DNA of 19,236 nt. Source: an uncultured Clostridia bacterium (GTDB lineage Bacteria; Bacillota; Clostridia; TANB77; CAG-508). A program made the translations under genes and the position numbers. Within the stretch, counting starts at the first letter, position 1. Each line of letters opens with the position of its first letter. This document shows, in pieces, positions 6,431 to 12,939 of this stretch. The stretch lies in contig CAKPKI010000023.1 of assembly GCA_934167135.1 (NCBI GenBank), positions 1-19,236 of the forward strand. The letters run 5' to 3'. The notes under the pieces are model-generated. The model made no database searches. It was not told the origin of the DNA and saw nothing but the letters and a program-made list of their open reading frames with translations.

Positions 6431-9226
6431 ATGGCAGGGTCAATTAAAGGAATAATAGTAGAAATTGGTGGAGATACATCAGGCTTACAAAAAGCTTTAA
6501 GTAAAGTAAACTCTGCCACCTCTAGTTTAAGTAAGGAACTTAGAGGAATAAATTCTTTACTTAAGCTAGATCCGAAAAATACAGAATTAGTAACACAAAA
6601 ACAACAAGTGCTATCAGAGACAATAAAAGATACAGAAAATAAATTAAAATTGTTACATTCTACATATGATAGAGTGGTAGAAGCGGAAGCAAATGGAAGC
6701 AAAATATCAGAAGAAAACTGGAGAAATATACAAAGAGAAATTATTAATACTGAGAACAAATTGAAAGCATTAAAGTTAGAAGCATCAAATTGGACTAAAG
6801 CTGGGAAAAGTATAGAAGAATATGGAGAAAAAATAACTAAAGTTAGTACAAGAGTTGAAAATTTAGGAAATAAACTAACAACAAGACTTAGCTTACCAAT
6901 TGCGGGTTTGGCAACAGCAGGAATTAAATATAATGCAGATATTGAAAAGTATACCAAATCTTTTGAAACGTTTTTAGGAAGTGCAGAAAAAGCGGCAAAT
7001 GTAGTAGAAAAAATAAAAAAAGATGCAGGTAGTACACCTTTCGATATAACAAGTTTAATTCAAGCAAATCAAATGCTTATTTCAACTAACGAAGATGCTG
7101 ATAGTGCTAGAGAAACAATTTTGGCATTAGGAGATGCAATAACTGCAACTGGTGGTGGCAATGATGAATTAACACGTATGGCTGCAAATTTACAACAGGT
7201 AAAAAATGCGGGAGTAGCAACAGCTTTGGATATAAAGCAATTTGCTTATGCGGGGATTGATATATATGGATTATTAGCGGATTATACTGGTAAATCAGTA
7301 CAAGAAGTAAAAGATATGAAAGTGTCTTATGAAGTATTAACAGAAGCATTGAAAAAAGCAAATAAACAAGGTGGAAAATATTTTAATGCAATGTCTGATG
7401 CAAGTGAAACATTGACGGGACAAGTAAATAAATTAAAAGCAGAAGTGAAAGATGCAGCAGGAAATTTGACAAAGAGTTTAATGCCAACAGCTAAAAAGGT
7501 AGTGAATAGAGCAGAAGAATTAATAAATAAATTTAATCAGCTATCAGATAGTGAAAAAGAAAACATTATAAAAATAGGATTAATGGTTGCAGCATTTGGC
7601 CCACTTGTAAAAATTGTGGGCAAAATAGGAACAACAGCAGGAAGTGCGGTTAAAGGAATAGGTGTATTTTCACAAGCAATAGGAGTAATGAAAACTGGAG
7701 CAAAGTCTGGAATAGCAGAAGTTGATAATCTTGCAAAAGGTTTAAGTATATTAACCAATCCTGCTACAATTGCAGCAACAGGAATTACTATTGCGACAGG
7801 AGTTATAATAGCACAAATAAAGAAAGCTGAACAAGAAGTGACAAATTCACTAGAAAATGTAGGAAATGGAGCTACAAATTTTATAAATGGAATCAGTTCA
7901 GCAACATCTCATTTAGATAGCTTCAATAGTACATTGTTTGCAAGTTCGCAAGAACAGGAAGATTTAAAAAAGAATATGGATGAAGTACAACAAGGTATTA
8001 CAGATATTTGTAAAAGAGCAGCTGATGAAAGAAGAGGATATACGCAAGAGGAAATAACACAACTTGATGAGTATTTTAATAAACTAAGAGAATTGAAAAA
8101 CAGAGAAATAGAAATTCAACAAAGTGTAGCAAATGCAATATCACAACAAGCAATAACAAATGCAGAAAGTTTTCAGGGAACATTAGAAGAATACAAAGTT
8201 CAATCGCAAGAATGGATAAAGACAGCAAAAGAACAAAAAGATGCTACAATTAAATTAATAGAAGAGGGAACAATAGAAGAAGTTGCTCTGTTAAATCAAA
8301 GGTATACAACTCAAGAAGAAAGACAGAGTGAAGCATATCAAAAAGAATATGCAACGATAATGGAACAAAAACAATCAAAGATAGATGCAGCAAATGAAGA
8401 AGTTGCAAAAGTTAGTGAAGTGTATACAAAGGGGTATTTAGAAAGAAACAAACAGAATGAGAGTTTTTATAGTACAATTAGTGAATATAATAAAAAAATA
8501 GAAGATGAAAATACAAGACATGAAGACATGATGAAAATAGCAGGAGAAACAGGAATAAAGAATGCAGAGGGATTAACATTAAGACAAACAGAGGAAAGAA
8601 AGAGACACAGAGAAAAACTAAAAGACATATATAAACAAATGTATAAAGATATGGACGAAAGTCAGGCAGAACAACTAGGGGTATGGTTAGCACAAGTGTC
8701 ACAAACAGAACTTTATGGTGGGAAAATAGATGAAGAAACACAAAAGATTGTAGATTCAGTTGTTGATAGTTATAATACTATGCCGAACGAAACGAAAAAA
8801 GTTATAAAAAGTACAATGGAAGGAATGTTAAAAGGAATGGAGGATGAAGAACCATCATTGTTTGCTAAAGCAACAGGAATTGCAAATGGAATTTTGAGTA
8901 AATTAAGAAAAGCGTTTGATATACATTCGCCATCTAAAAAAACAAGAAAAATATTTAACTTTGCTATGAAAGGTGCGGAAGTAGGAATTGAAGATGAAGA
9001 AAATGCATTATACAAAAAAATTAAAAACATATCTACTACAGTTTTAGATAAATTTAAACAGTTAGGAAATGATATACAGATGGGAGCTATAAATCAATCA
9101 GTAATAGACAATACTAAGACTGTTTTTACTACTCCACAAATAGTATTTAATGTACAAGAATTAGATGAAGCAAAATTAAATCAATGTTTTAATTATATTA
9201 ATAGAAAATTTGGTAGCAAATATTGA
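6431..9226 (+). CDS. Tail tape measure protein
   Basis: This is the longest tail gene up to this point (931 aa) and sets tail length; with the usual 1.5 angstrom per residue a tail near 140 nm is expected. The N-terminus (GDTSGLQKALSKVNSATSSL) is typical, followed by coiled coil to about residue 120 and a conserved TP901-type tape measure core at about 150-400 (TKSFETFLGSAEKAANVVE, TPFDITSLIQANQML). A hydrophobic, Gly/Ala-rich stretch lies at about 375-465. Residues 490-760 are again coiled coil, and the C-terminal motif DIHSPSKKTRKIF near 829 is common in this family. No peptidase motif was seen. AGGAGG precedes the ATG. Confidence 0.95.
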   Translation: MAGSIKGIIVEIGGDTSGLQKALSKVNSATSSLSKELRGINSLLKLDPKNTELVTQKQQVLSETIKDTENKLKLLHSTYDRVVEAEANGSKISEENWRNIQREIINTENKLKALKLEASNWTKAGKSIEEYGEKITKVSTRVENLGNKLTTRLSLPIAGLATAGIKYNADIEKYTKSFETFLGSAEKAANVVEKIKKDAGSTPFDITSLIQANQMLISTNEDADSARETILALGDAITATGGGNDELTRMAANLQQVKNAGVATALDIKQFAYAGIDIYGLLADYTGKSVQEVKDMKVSYEVLTEALKKANKQGGKYFNAMSDASETLTGQVNKLKAEVKDAAGNLTKSLMPTAKKVVNRAEELINKFNQLSDSEKENIIKIGLMVAAFGPLVKIVGKIGTTAGSAVKGIGVFSQAIGVMKTGAKSGIAEVDNLAKGLSILTNPATIAATGITIATGVIIAQIKKAEQEVTNSLENVGNGATNFINGISSATSHLDSFNSTLFASSQEQEDLKKNMDEVQQGITDICKRAADERRGYTQEEITQLDEYFNKLRELKNREIEIQQSVANAISQQAITNAESFQGTLEEYKVQSQEWIKTAKEQKDATIKLIEEGTIEEVALLNQRYTTQEERQSEAYQKEYATIMEQKQSKIDAANEEVAKVSEVYTKGYLERNKQNESFYSTISEYNKKIEDENTRHEDMMKIAGETGIKNAEGLTLRQTEERKRHREKLKDIYKQMYKDMDESQAEQLGVWLAQVSQTELYGGKIDEETQKIVDSVVDSYNTMPNETKKVIKSTMEGMLKGMEDEEPSLFAKATGIANGILSKLRKAFDIHSPSKKTRKIFNFAMKGAEVGIEDEENALYKKIKNISTTVLDKFKQLGNDIQMGAINQSVIDNTKTVFTTPQIVFNVQELDEAKLNQCFNYINRKFGSKY

Positions 9227-9270
9227 AATTTGTAAGATATTGGTATATACTTTTCACGAAGGAGGAAAAT

Positions 9271-9531
9271 ATGAAGGTAGAAAATGTTGATCAAGAGTTA
9301 TTGAAAAACTTTGCTAAAAATAGTAAAACGTTATTATATGTTTCACTAATTCCGTATAAAAATAACACATGTATAAAAGTTTATGATGAAGAAGGAAATC
9401 CATTAGGAGACATTCCTCAAAAAGATATTCCATCATATATAAATAAATCAAGTGAAGTATTATTTATCAAGGAGTTAATTGATAATGATAATGGATTACC
9501 AGTTTACTCATTAGGAACAATTGAAGAATAA
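9271..9531 (+). CDS. Small HIRAN-like protein after the tape measure
   Basis: This 86-aa protein starts at ATG 9271, preceded by a perfect AAGGAGG at 9259-9265; a TTG at 9223 in the same frame has no such site. The pattern SLIPYKNNTCIKVYDEEGNP followed by LGDIPQKDIPSYI resembles the HIRAN fold, in which a conserved glycine-rich turn and IP-motif precede a capping helix; HIRAN modules bind DNA ends or branched DNA in other proteins. It is the last gene before the left terminator of the cassette. The similarity is judged by eye and the role in the phage is unknown. Confidence 0.55.
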   Translation: MKVENVDQELLKNFAKNSKTLLYVSLIPYKNNTCIKVYDEEGNPLGDIPQKDIPSYINKSSEVLFIKELIDNDNGLPVYSLGTIEE

Positions 9532-9570
9532 TTAACATTAGTAAGGATGTGCAATTATTAGAAGATATTA

Positions 9571-9608
9571 AAAAATAAACACTCTAACAAGGGTGTTTAT
9601 TTTTTCTT
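9571..9608. terminator. Bidirectional intrinsic terminator, left edge of cassette
   Basis: Bases 9571-9584 pair with 9591-9604 (14 pairs, one T-G) around the loop TAACAA. T-runs flank the stem on both strands, so it can end rightward transcripts from the tail genes and leftward transcripts of the RHH gene at 9597-9779. The stop codon of that leftward gene lies inside the stem. Confidence 0.88.
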
Positions 9609-9779
9609 CTTTATATTAAGAGTATCTTCTCCAAATGCTCCTCTATCAATAGTGTATTGCTTTAGTATATATTCAATTTCTTTATTAAGAGAACGGCCAT
9701 CTTCTTCAGCAAATATACGGACATTTTCTAATATTTGTTTATCTATTCTTAAGGTATAAGTGGGTTTTTGACTTGGCAT
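9597..9779 (-). CDS. Ribbon-helix-helix (Arc/Mnt-like) regulator, leftward
   Basis: This 60-aa protein is the only leftward gene in the window. Its core is a ribbon-helix-helix fold: beta strand TYTLRID (residues 7-13), helix 1 KQILENVRIFAEED, turn GRS, helix 2 LNKEIEYILKQYT. Such proteins bind operators as dimers or higher oligomers through the strand. The start ATG (9777-9779 on +) has AAGGAG a few bases upstream on its strand. It diverges from a second RHH gene across 154 bp full of repeats, so cross-regulation is likely. The tail (GEDTLNIKKKK) is basic. It could be a phage repressor or an antitoxin-type regulator; no toxin is recognised next to it. Confidence 0.85.
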   Translation of the reverse strand: MPSQKPTYTLRIDKQILENVRIFAEEDGRSLNKEIEYILKQYTIDRGAFGEDTLNIKKKK

Positions 9780-9804
9780 AATATCAACTCCTTTTCTAAT
9801 TTAT

Positions 9805-9834
9805 ATTATAACATAACAGTCAAAAAGAAGTCAA
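9805..9834 (-). promoter_or_regulatory. Leftward promoter of the RHH gene
   Basis: Read on the minus strand, TTGACT (9829-9834) is followed after 18 bases by TATAAT (9805-9810), with a TG one base before it giving an extended -10. A second TTGACT (9818-9823) lies inside the spacer, so AGTCAAAAA occurs twice with an 11-base period on the + strand, one helical turn, suggesting an operator on one DNA face. Confidence 0.7.
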
Positions 9835-9863
9835 AAAAAAATAAAAAATAATTCAAAAAGGTA

Positions 9864-9890
9864 TTGACTTTTGAAAAAATATAGTATAAT
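9864..9890 (+). promoter_or_regulatory. Rightward cassette promoter
   Basis: TTGACT (9864-9869) and TATAAT (9885-9890) are separated by 15 bases, shorter than ideal; an alternative -10 TAATAT (9887-9892) gives 17. An inverted repeat TTCAAAA / TTTTGAA (9852-9858, 9869-9875) overlaps the -35 box and could be an operator. Confidence 0.65.
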
Positions 9891-9897
9891 ATATAGG

Positions 9898-9916
9898 TGA
9901 GTTCAAAGTGAACACA
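9898..9916. promoter_or_regulatory. Palindromic operator candidate at the transcription start
   Basis: GTTCA-AAG-TGAAC (9901-9913) is a 5+5 inverted repeat, with further outer TG/CA pairs at 9898-9899 and 9915-9916. It begins about eight bases after the -10 box, so a bound RHH protein would block initiation. Binding is inferred from position and symmetry. Confidence 0.5.
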
Positions 9917-9933
9917 AAGGAAGGAGGGATAAA

Positions 9934-10098
9934 ATGGAGAAAGAAAAAATCATTCCATTTCCATTAAGAATTAATGAGGAATTAAAACATTTCTTGACAA
10001 TGAAAGCAAGAGAAAGAGGAATAACACGAAATACTTTAATAAGCAATTTACTTTGGGAGTATAAGGAAAAAAATGAAAAAAAGAGAGATAATGTGTAA
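9934..10098 (+). CDS. Ribbon-helix-helix (Arc-like) regulator, rightward
   Basis: This 54-aa gene follows an AAGGAGGGA site. The strand IPFPLRI (residues 7-13) is followed by helix 1 (NEELKHFLTMKARERG) and helix 2 (TRNTLISNLLWEYKEK), the RHH layout. It is the first gene of the rightward cassette operon, so autoregulation through the repeats at its promoter is plausible. It is distinct in sequence from the leftward RHH gene, like the Mnt/Arc pair of phage P22. The last codons form one arm of a hairpin (10085-10094) paired with 10112-10121 beyond the stop codon. Confidence 0.82.
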   Translation: MEKEKIIPFPLRINEELKHFLTMKARERGITRNTLISNLLWEYKEKNEKKRDNV

Positions 10099-10203
10099 TC
10101 GCCAAACCACTACATTATCTCAGACAAAAGAACAAAGTTCTTATCTATGAATATTATATCACGGATAAAGACTTTGTTCAAGTACCAAAATTGAAAAATT
10201 TTG
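10085..10203 (+). ncRNA. Structured leader: three consecutive hairpins
   Basis: Three inverted repeats follow each other. Arms 10085-10095 and 10111-10121 give 11 pairs (one G-T) with the RHH stop codon in the loop. Arms 10130-10146 and 10163-10179 give 16 of 17 possible pairs (two G-T, one mismatch) around a 16-base loop. Arms 10186-10192 and 10197-10203 give 7 pairs closing a GAAA tetraloop, seven bases before the ribosome site of the next gene. None has a T-run, so they are unlikely terminators. A translational control element, RNA-processing signal or small RNA is possible. Part of hairpin 2 (ACTTTGTTC) also resembles the operator half site ACTTTGAAC near 9905, so a DNA-binding role is not excluded. 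Confidence 0.55.
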
Positions 10204-10226
10204 AAATTGAAAGGAGTCTTTTTATT

Positions 10227-10595
10227 ATGCCAAAATTAGAAATTGAATATAGAACAAAAAAGCAAGACAAAGAAAATTATTTTAAAGATAGTACTTATTT
10301 TACTTTTGCAATTAAAGATAGAACTACTCTAATAAGTATTGCACCAAGCGAAACAAGAAACTTAAGCGATATTGTATATGGAATTGAAGAAGAATTACAA
10401 GATGGATACCATTTACAAAAAGATGAAAAATTTGAAATTGATGAAGAAATTAAATTTATTATGGAATATGAAGAAAAAGAAGATCGCAGAATGGACAATG
10501 AATTATATCCATATTTTAGATTTATAGCTTTAAACAGGAATAATCCTGAAAAACTAAATCAATTATTAAGATATGTAAATGGAGGTGTTGCATAA
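10227..10595 (+). CDS. Unknown cassette protein, 122 aa
   Basis: I do not recognise this protein. The start chosen is ATG 10227, ten bases after AAAGGAG (10210-10216); a TTG at 10191 in frame lies inside a hairpin and lacks a site. It is acidic and soluble, with alternating strands in the first half (LEIEYRT, YFTFAIKD, TLISIAP) and helices later (SDIVYGIEEELQDG, PEKLNQLLRYV). It is the second gene of the rightward operon and shares one base (TAATG) with the next gene. Small alpha-beta proteins in this position of phage cassettes can be anti-repressors or inhibitors of host systems, but nothing visible decides this. Confidence 0.75.
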   Translation: MPKLEIEYRTKKQDKENYFKDSTYFTFAIKDRTTLISIAPSETRNLSDIVYGIEEELQDGYHLQKDEKFEIDEEIKFIMEYEEKEDRRMDNELYPYFRFIALNRNNPEKLNQLLRYVNGGVA

Positions 10596-10789
10596 TGAGT
10601 AATATATGGGGAATGTTTTTTAGTATTATTTTTCCTTTAGTAATATCAATAGTATTGGTGCATATTGAAGGAGTAGAAGAAGGGAGAAGGAAGTATGCAA
10701 GAATTAACAGAGTTCAACATAGAAAAGACAACAGCAGAAATTCTTATGCTAAAAGACCAAACGGCGCAAAATATAATAGAAATAGGTAA
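10595..10789 (+). CDS. Small membrane protein with basic tail
   Basis: This 64-aa protein has one clear membrane segment (residues 5-23, around FFSIIFPLVISIVLVHI) and a strongly basic C-terminal tail (from RRKYARINR onward) expected to stay in the cytoplasm. The ATG follows GGAGGTG by eight bases and overlaps the preceding stop. Its last 95 bases overlap the DUF3102 gene in another frame, which is long for a phage overlap and may shape the basic tail. Possible roles are superinfection exclusion or a small holin-like protein; both are inference from topology and context. It could also be a remnant, but the good ribosome site argues for expression. Confidence 0.6.
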   Translation: MSNIWGMFFSIIFPLVISIVLVHIEGVEEGRRKYARINRVQHRKDNSRNSYAKRPNGAKYNRNR

Positions 10790-11588
10790 GAGGTTAATAG
10801 ATGCTAAAAACAATTTACCTCACGGAGAATATTTGAGTTGGCTAGAAAATAAAGTAGATTTTAGCGATAGGACAGCAAGAAACTTTATGAAAGTAGCAAA
10901 CACATTTGAAAATTGGCAACCGGTTGCCAATTTAGGAACTAGAAAGCTACTTGCACTTGCTGGACTAGATGAAGAAAACAGACAAGAAGTAATGCAAGAA
11001 AACAATGTAGAAGATATGACTACAAGAGAACTTGAAAAAGTAGTAAAAGAAAAGAAAGAAATAAAAAAACAACTAGAAGCAGAGCAAGAATATTCAAACG
11101 AACTACAAGATGCAATAAAAGAAAAGGAAAAACAAATTAAAACATTACAAAATGAAATTGAAAATATTCAAGTACCTCAAAAAGAAATAATAGAAAAAGA
11201 AGTTGTAAAAGAAGTAATACCAGAAAATTTAATTTTAGAAAAACAAGAATTAGAACAAGAATTAGATGCATTAAGAAAAAGAGCAGAAAAAGCAGAGAAT
11301 ACATTAAGCAGAATGAAACTAGATAAAGAAATACAGCAAGATAAAGTATATAGTAAAATAAAATTAGATAATTTGTTAATAAATATAAAAACTTTTCTTG
11401 ATAATGCTTCTAAATATACTTATTTAAAAGAAGAATTTCAAAAAATACCTATTCAAAACAGAAAGATATTAGAAAGTAAAATAAATGAAGTTGAGAGTTG
11501 GACAATTTTAATGAAACAAGCGTTAAGAAATGAAAATAATATGGTCGGAAATGTAATTTTCGGAGAAGGAGAGATAATAAATGAGTGA
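10695..11588 (+). CDS. DUF3102 domain protein with long coiled coil
   Basis: Residues 1 to about 125 match DUF3102: the block QTAQNIIEIGKRLIDAKNNL, then LPHGEYLSWLENKVDFSD and TARNFMKVANTFENWQPVAN, where FSDRTARNFMKVA reads like a helix-turn-helix recognition segment. Residues about 110-215 are Lys/Glu-rich coiled coil (EKKEIKKQLEAEQEYSNELQ, LEKQELEQELDALRKRAEKA), so it is probably an oligomer. The C-terminal 80 residues are a helical domain I do not recognise. DUF3102 proteins are common in phages and plasmids of Firmicutes and their biochemical function is not established. The gene contains a 24-bp perfect palindrome (10910-10933) encoding NWQPVANL. It overlaps the next gene by 8 bases. Confidence 0.85.
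   Translation: MQELTEFNIEKTTAEILMLKDQTAQNIIEIGKRLIDAKNNLPHGEYLSWLENKVDFSDRTARNFMKVANTFENWQPVANLGTRKLLALAGLDEENRQEVMQENNVEDMTTRELEKVVKEKKEIKKQLEAEQEYSNELQDAIKEKEKQIKTLQNEIENIQVPQKEIIEKEVVKEVIPENLILEKQELEQELDALRKRAEKAENTLSRMKLDKEIQQDKVYSKIKLDNLLINIKTFLDNASKYTYLKEEFQKIPIQNRKILESKINEVESWTILMKQALRNENNMVGNVIFGEGEIINE
10910..10933. promoter_or_regulatory. 24-bp perfect palindrome inside the DUF3102 gene
   Basis: The arm AAATTGGCAACC (10910-10921) is followed without gap by its exact reverse complement (10922-10933). It uses the codons CCG and GCC, unlike the A-ending codons dominant around it, so selection on the DNA itself is plausible. It could be an operator or a ParB/parS-type site for the HTH-like protein encoded here (inference). 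Confidence 0.6.
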
Positions 11589-12030
11589 TATAATATTAAA
11601 AGAAAATGAAAAGAAAGAAATAGCTAAACCAGTATCAAATGAAGATATGCTGAAAAGTTTGATAGAAAGTCAAACAGTTATGAATTATGCTTTTGCAGGT
11701 TTTAAAACTGAAACAGAACAAAAATTTCAAGAAGTTGATAATAGACTTCAAGAACATGACGAAATAATCAAAAAGAAAATATATTTAAGCTCAAATAAAG
11801 CTAGATTACTAAGAAAAGCAGTAAAGGAAAAAGTTAAATTGATATGTGAAGATAATGGACTTGAATATCATCAAATGAAGTCTAAGATATTCCCAAGAGT
11901 ATATGGAAAAATAAATGACCAATATGGAGTTGCAACATATAGAGAATTGCCAGAATATTTTTGGGAAGATATTCTAGAAAACTTGCGAAATATGATAATA
12001 AATGTTAAGGACTTAAAAGAAGTAGCTTAA
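11581..12030 (+). CDS. ORF6C-domain protein, antirepressor-like without N-terminal Bro/KilA-N domain
   Basis: Residues about 62-145 match the ORF6C domain (IYLSSNKARLLRKAVKEKVK, then KIFPRVYGKINDQYGVATY, then RELPEYFWEDIL), which forms the C-terminal part of many phage antirepressors. The usual N-terminal KilA-N, Bro or ORF6N DNA-binding domain is absent; instead residues 1-60 form a short linker and a coiled coil (AFAGFKTETEQKFQEVDNRL). The protein may therefore work with a partner, the obvious one being the DUF3102 protein encoded just upstream and overlapping by 8 bases. It is the last gene of the cassette operon and is followed by a terminator. Confidence 0.83.
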   Translation: MSDIILKENEKKEIAKPVSNEDMLKSLIESQTVMNYAFAGFKTETEQKFQEVDNRLQEHDEIIKKKIYLSSNKARLLRKAVKEKVKLICEDNGLEYHQMKSKIFPRVYGKINDQYGVATYRELPEYFWEDILENLRNMIINVKDLKEVA

Positions 12031-12034
12031 AACT

Positions 12035-12062
12035 AAAGCATCAGTAAAACTGGTGCTTTTTA
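12035..12062 (+). terminator. Intrinsic terminator, right edge of cassette
   Basis: AAAGCATCAG (12035-12044) pairs with CTGGTGCTTT (12050-12059; one T-G) around the loop TAAAA and is followed by T residues. It ends the rightward cassette operon. The next gene starts 23 bases later and no promoter is visible in between. Confidence 0.88.
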
Positions 12063-12084
12063 CATACTTGAAAAGAGGTGTATT

Positions 12085-12936
12085 ATGATAAGAGAATTTA
12101 AACTAACAAATGAAAAAGGGCAAGAGTTTTCATTGATGGATATAGAAAAATATTGTCTACTAACAGAACCATCTGGATTAGGATATAGTTATTCAACAGA
12201 ATATGAACAATTAGGAAATAATTTTTTGACAAATTTAAGAAAATTAGAGCAAGGAATAATAACTGGTATTGCTAACTTTTTATATTATGACAACTTTATG
12301 GACTTTGGAAATTTTATTGAAAGTGCTAAGAAACTACAATTTGCATATAGCGTACCATACAAAAATGAGAAAAGAGTTTTTTACAGAGATGTTAATATAA
12401 AGTCGTTAGATAAAAGTGAGAAACAGACAAATGGAGTTATATCAGAAACTATTGAATTTGAATGTCTTTCTTTATGGTATGAGCAAAACGAAACTATATT
12501 CAAAATAGAAACATATGAAGATGAAATGAGATATAACTATAAATGGAATAGTAGATATATAGATTATAATACAAGAGCAATACAATTTAATAATAAAGGT
12601 CATGTAGATGCACCATTTCAAGTTGAGATTGACGGATTTGTACAAAATCCAACAATCTCTATTTTTGTTGAAGATGAAGAGTATGCTAATATAAAGATAC
12701 CAATAACAATCAATGAATATGAAAAATTATTATATTCTAGTAAAGTTGGTGAAATATACATACAAAAACAAAATACCGATGGAACTAAGGTTAGCTTATG
12801 GAAAAATCAATATATAGATATAAAAAAACAAAACATATTCAAATTACCGCTTGGAGTGTCAGAGATTAGGATAACTGCAGATGATGATGTGTTAAATGCA
12901 AAGCTAACAATATTTCCGCAATACAAGGTGGTGTAG
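12085..12936 (+). CDS. Distal tail protein (Dit)
   Basis: This 283-aa protein forms the hexameric hub at the tail tip that connects tube and baseplate. The start (IREFKLTNEKGQEFSLMDIE), the segment EPSGLGYSYSTEYEQLGNNF and the region around GDFTY-like strands (NFLYYDNFMDFGNFIESAKK) match clostridial Dit proteins; the C-terminal half (from about residue 160) is a beta-rich galectin-like domain. The ribosome site is GAGGTG. It resumes the tail operon after the cassette; because a terminator stands just before it and no promoter is seen, its transcription probably depends on read-through or antitermination from upstream. Confidence 0.85.
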   Translation: MIREFKLTNEKGQEFSLMDIEKYCLLTEPSGLGYSYSTEYEQLGNNFLTNLRKLEQGIITGIANFLYYDNFMDFGNFIESAKKLQFAYSVPYKNEKRVFYRDVNIKSLDKSEKQTNGVISETIEFECLSLWYEQNETIFKIETYEDEMRYNYKWNSRYIDYNTRAIQFNNKGHVDAPFQVEIDGFVQNPTISIFVEDEEYANIKIPITINEYEKLLYSSKVGEIYIQKQNTDGTKVSLWKNQYIDIKKQNIFKLPLGVSEIRITADDDVLNAKLTIFPQYKVV

Positions 12937-12939
12937 GAT

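Noticed and set aside
6256..6957. 233-codon open frame on the minus strand opposite the tape measure start
   Set aside because: It is a low-complexity Ser/Phe/Leu-rich antisense reading of AT-rich coding DNA with no recognisable domain, on the strand opposite a certain gene.
9223..9270. TTG start extending the HIRAN-like gene upstream
   Set aside because: The ATG at 9271 has a perfect AAGGAGG and the extra residues add no domain.
9597..10098. Toxin-antitoxin pair made of the RHH genes
   Set aside because: Both small proteins are regulators; no RelE, MazF, HicA or other toxin fold is recognisable beside them, though the unknown 122-aa protein keeps the question slightly open.
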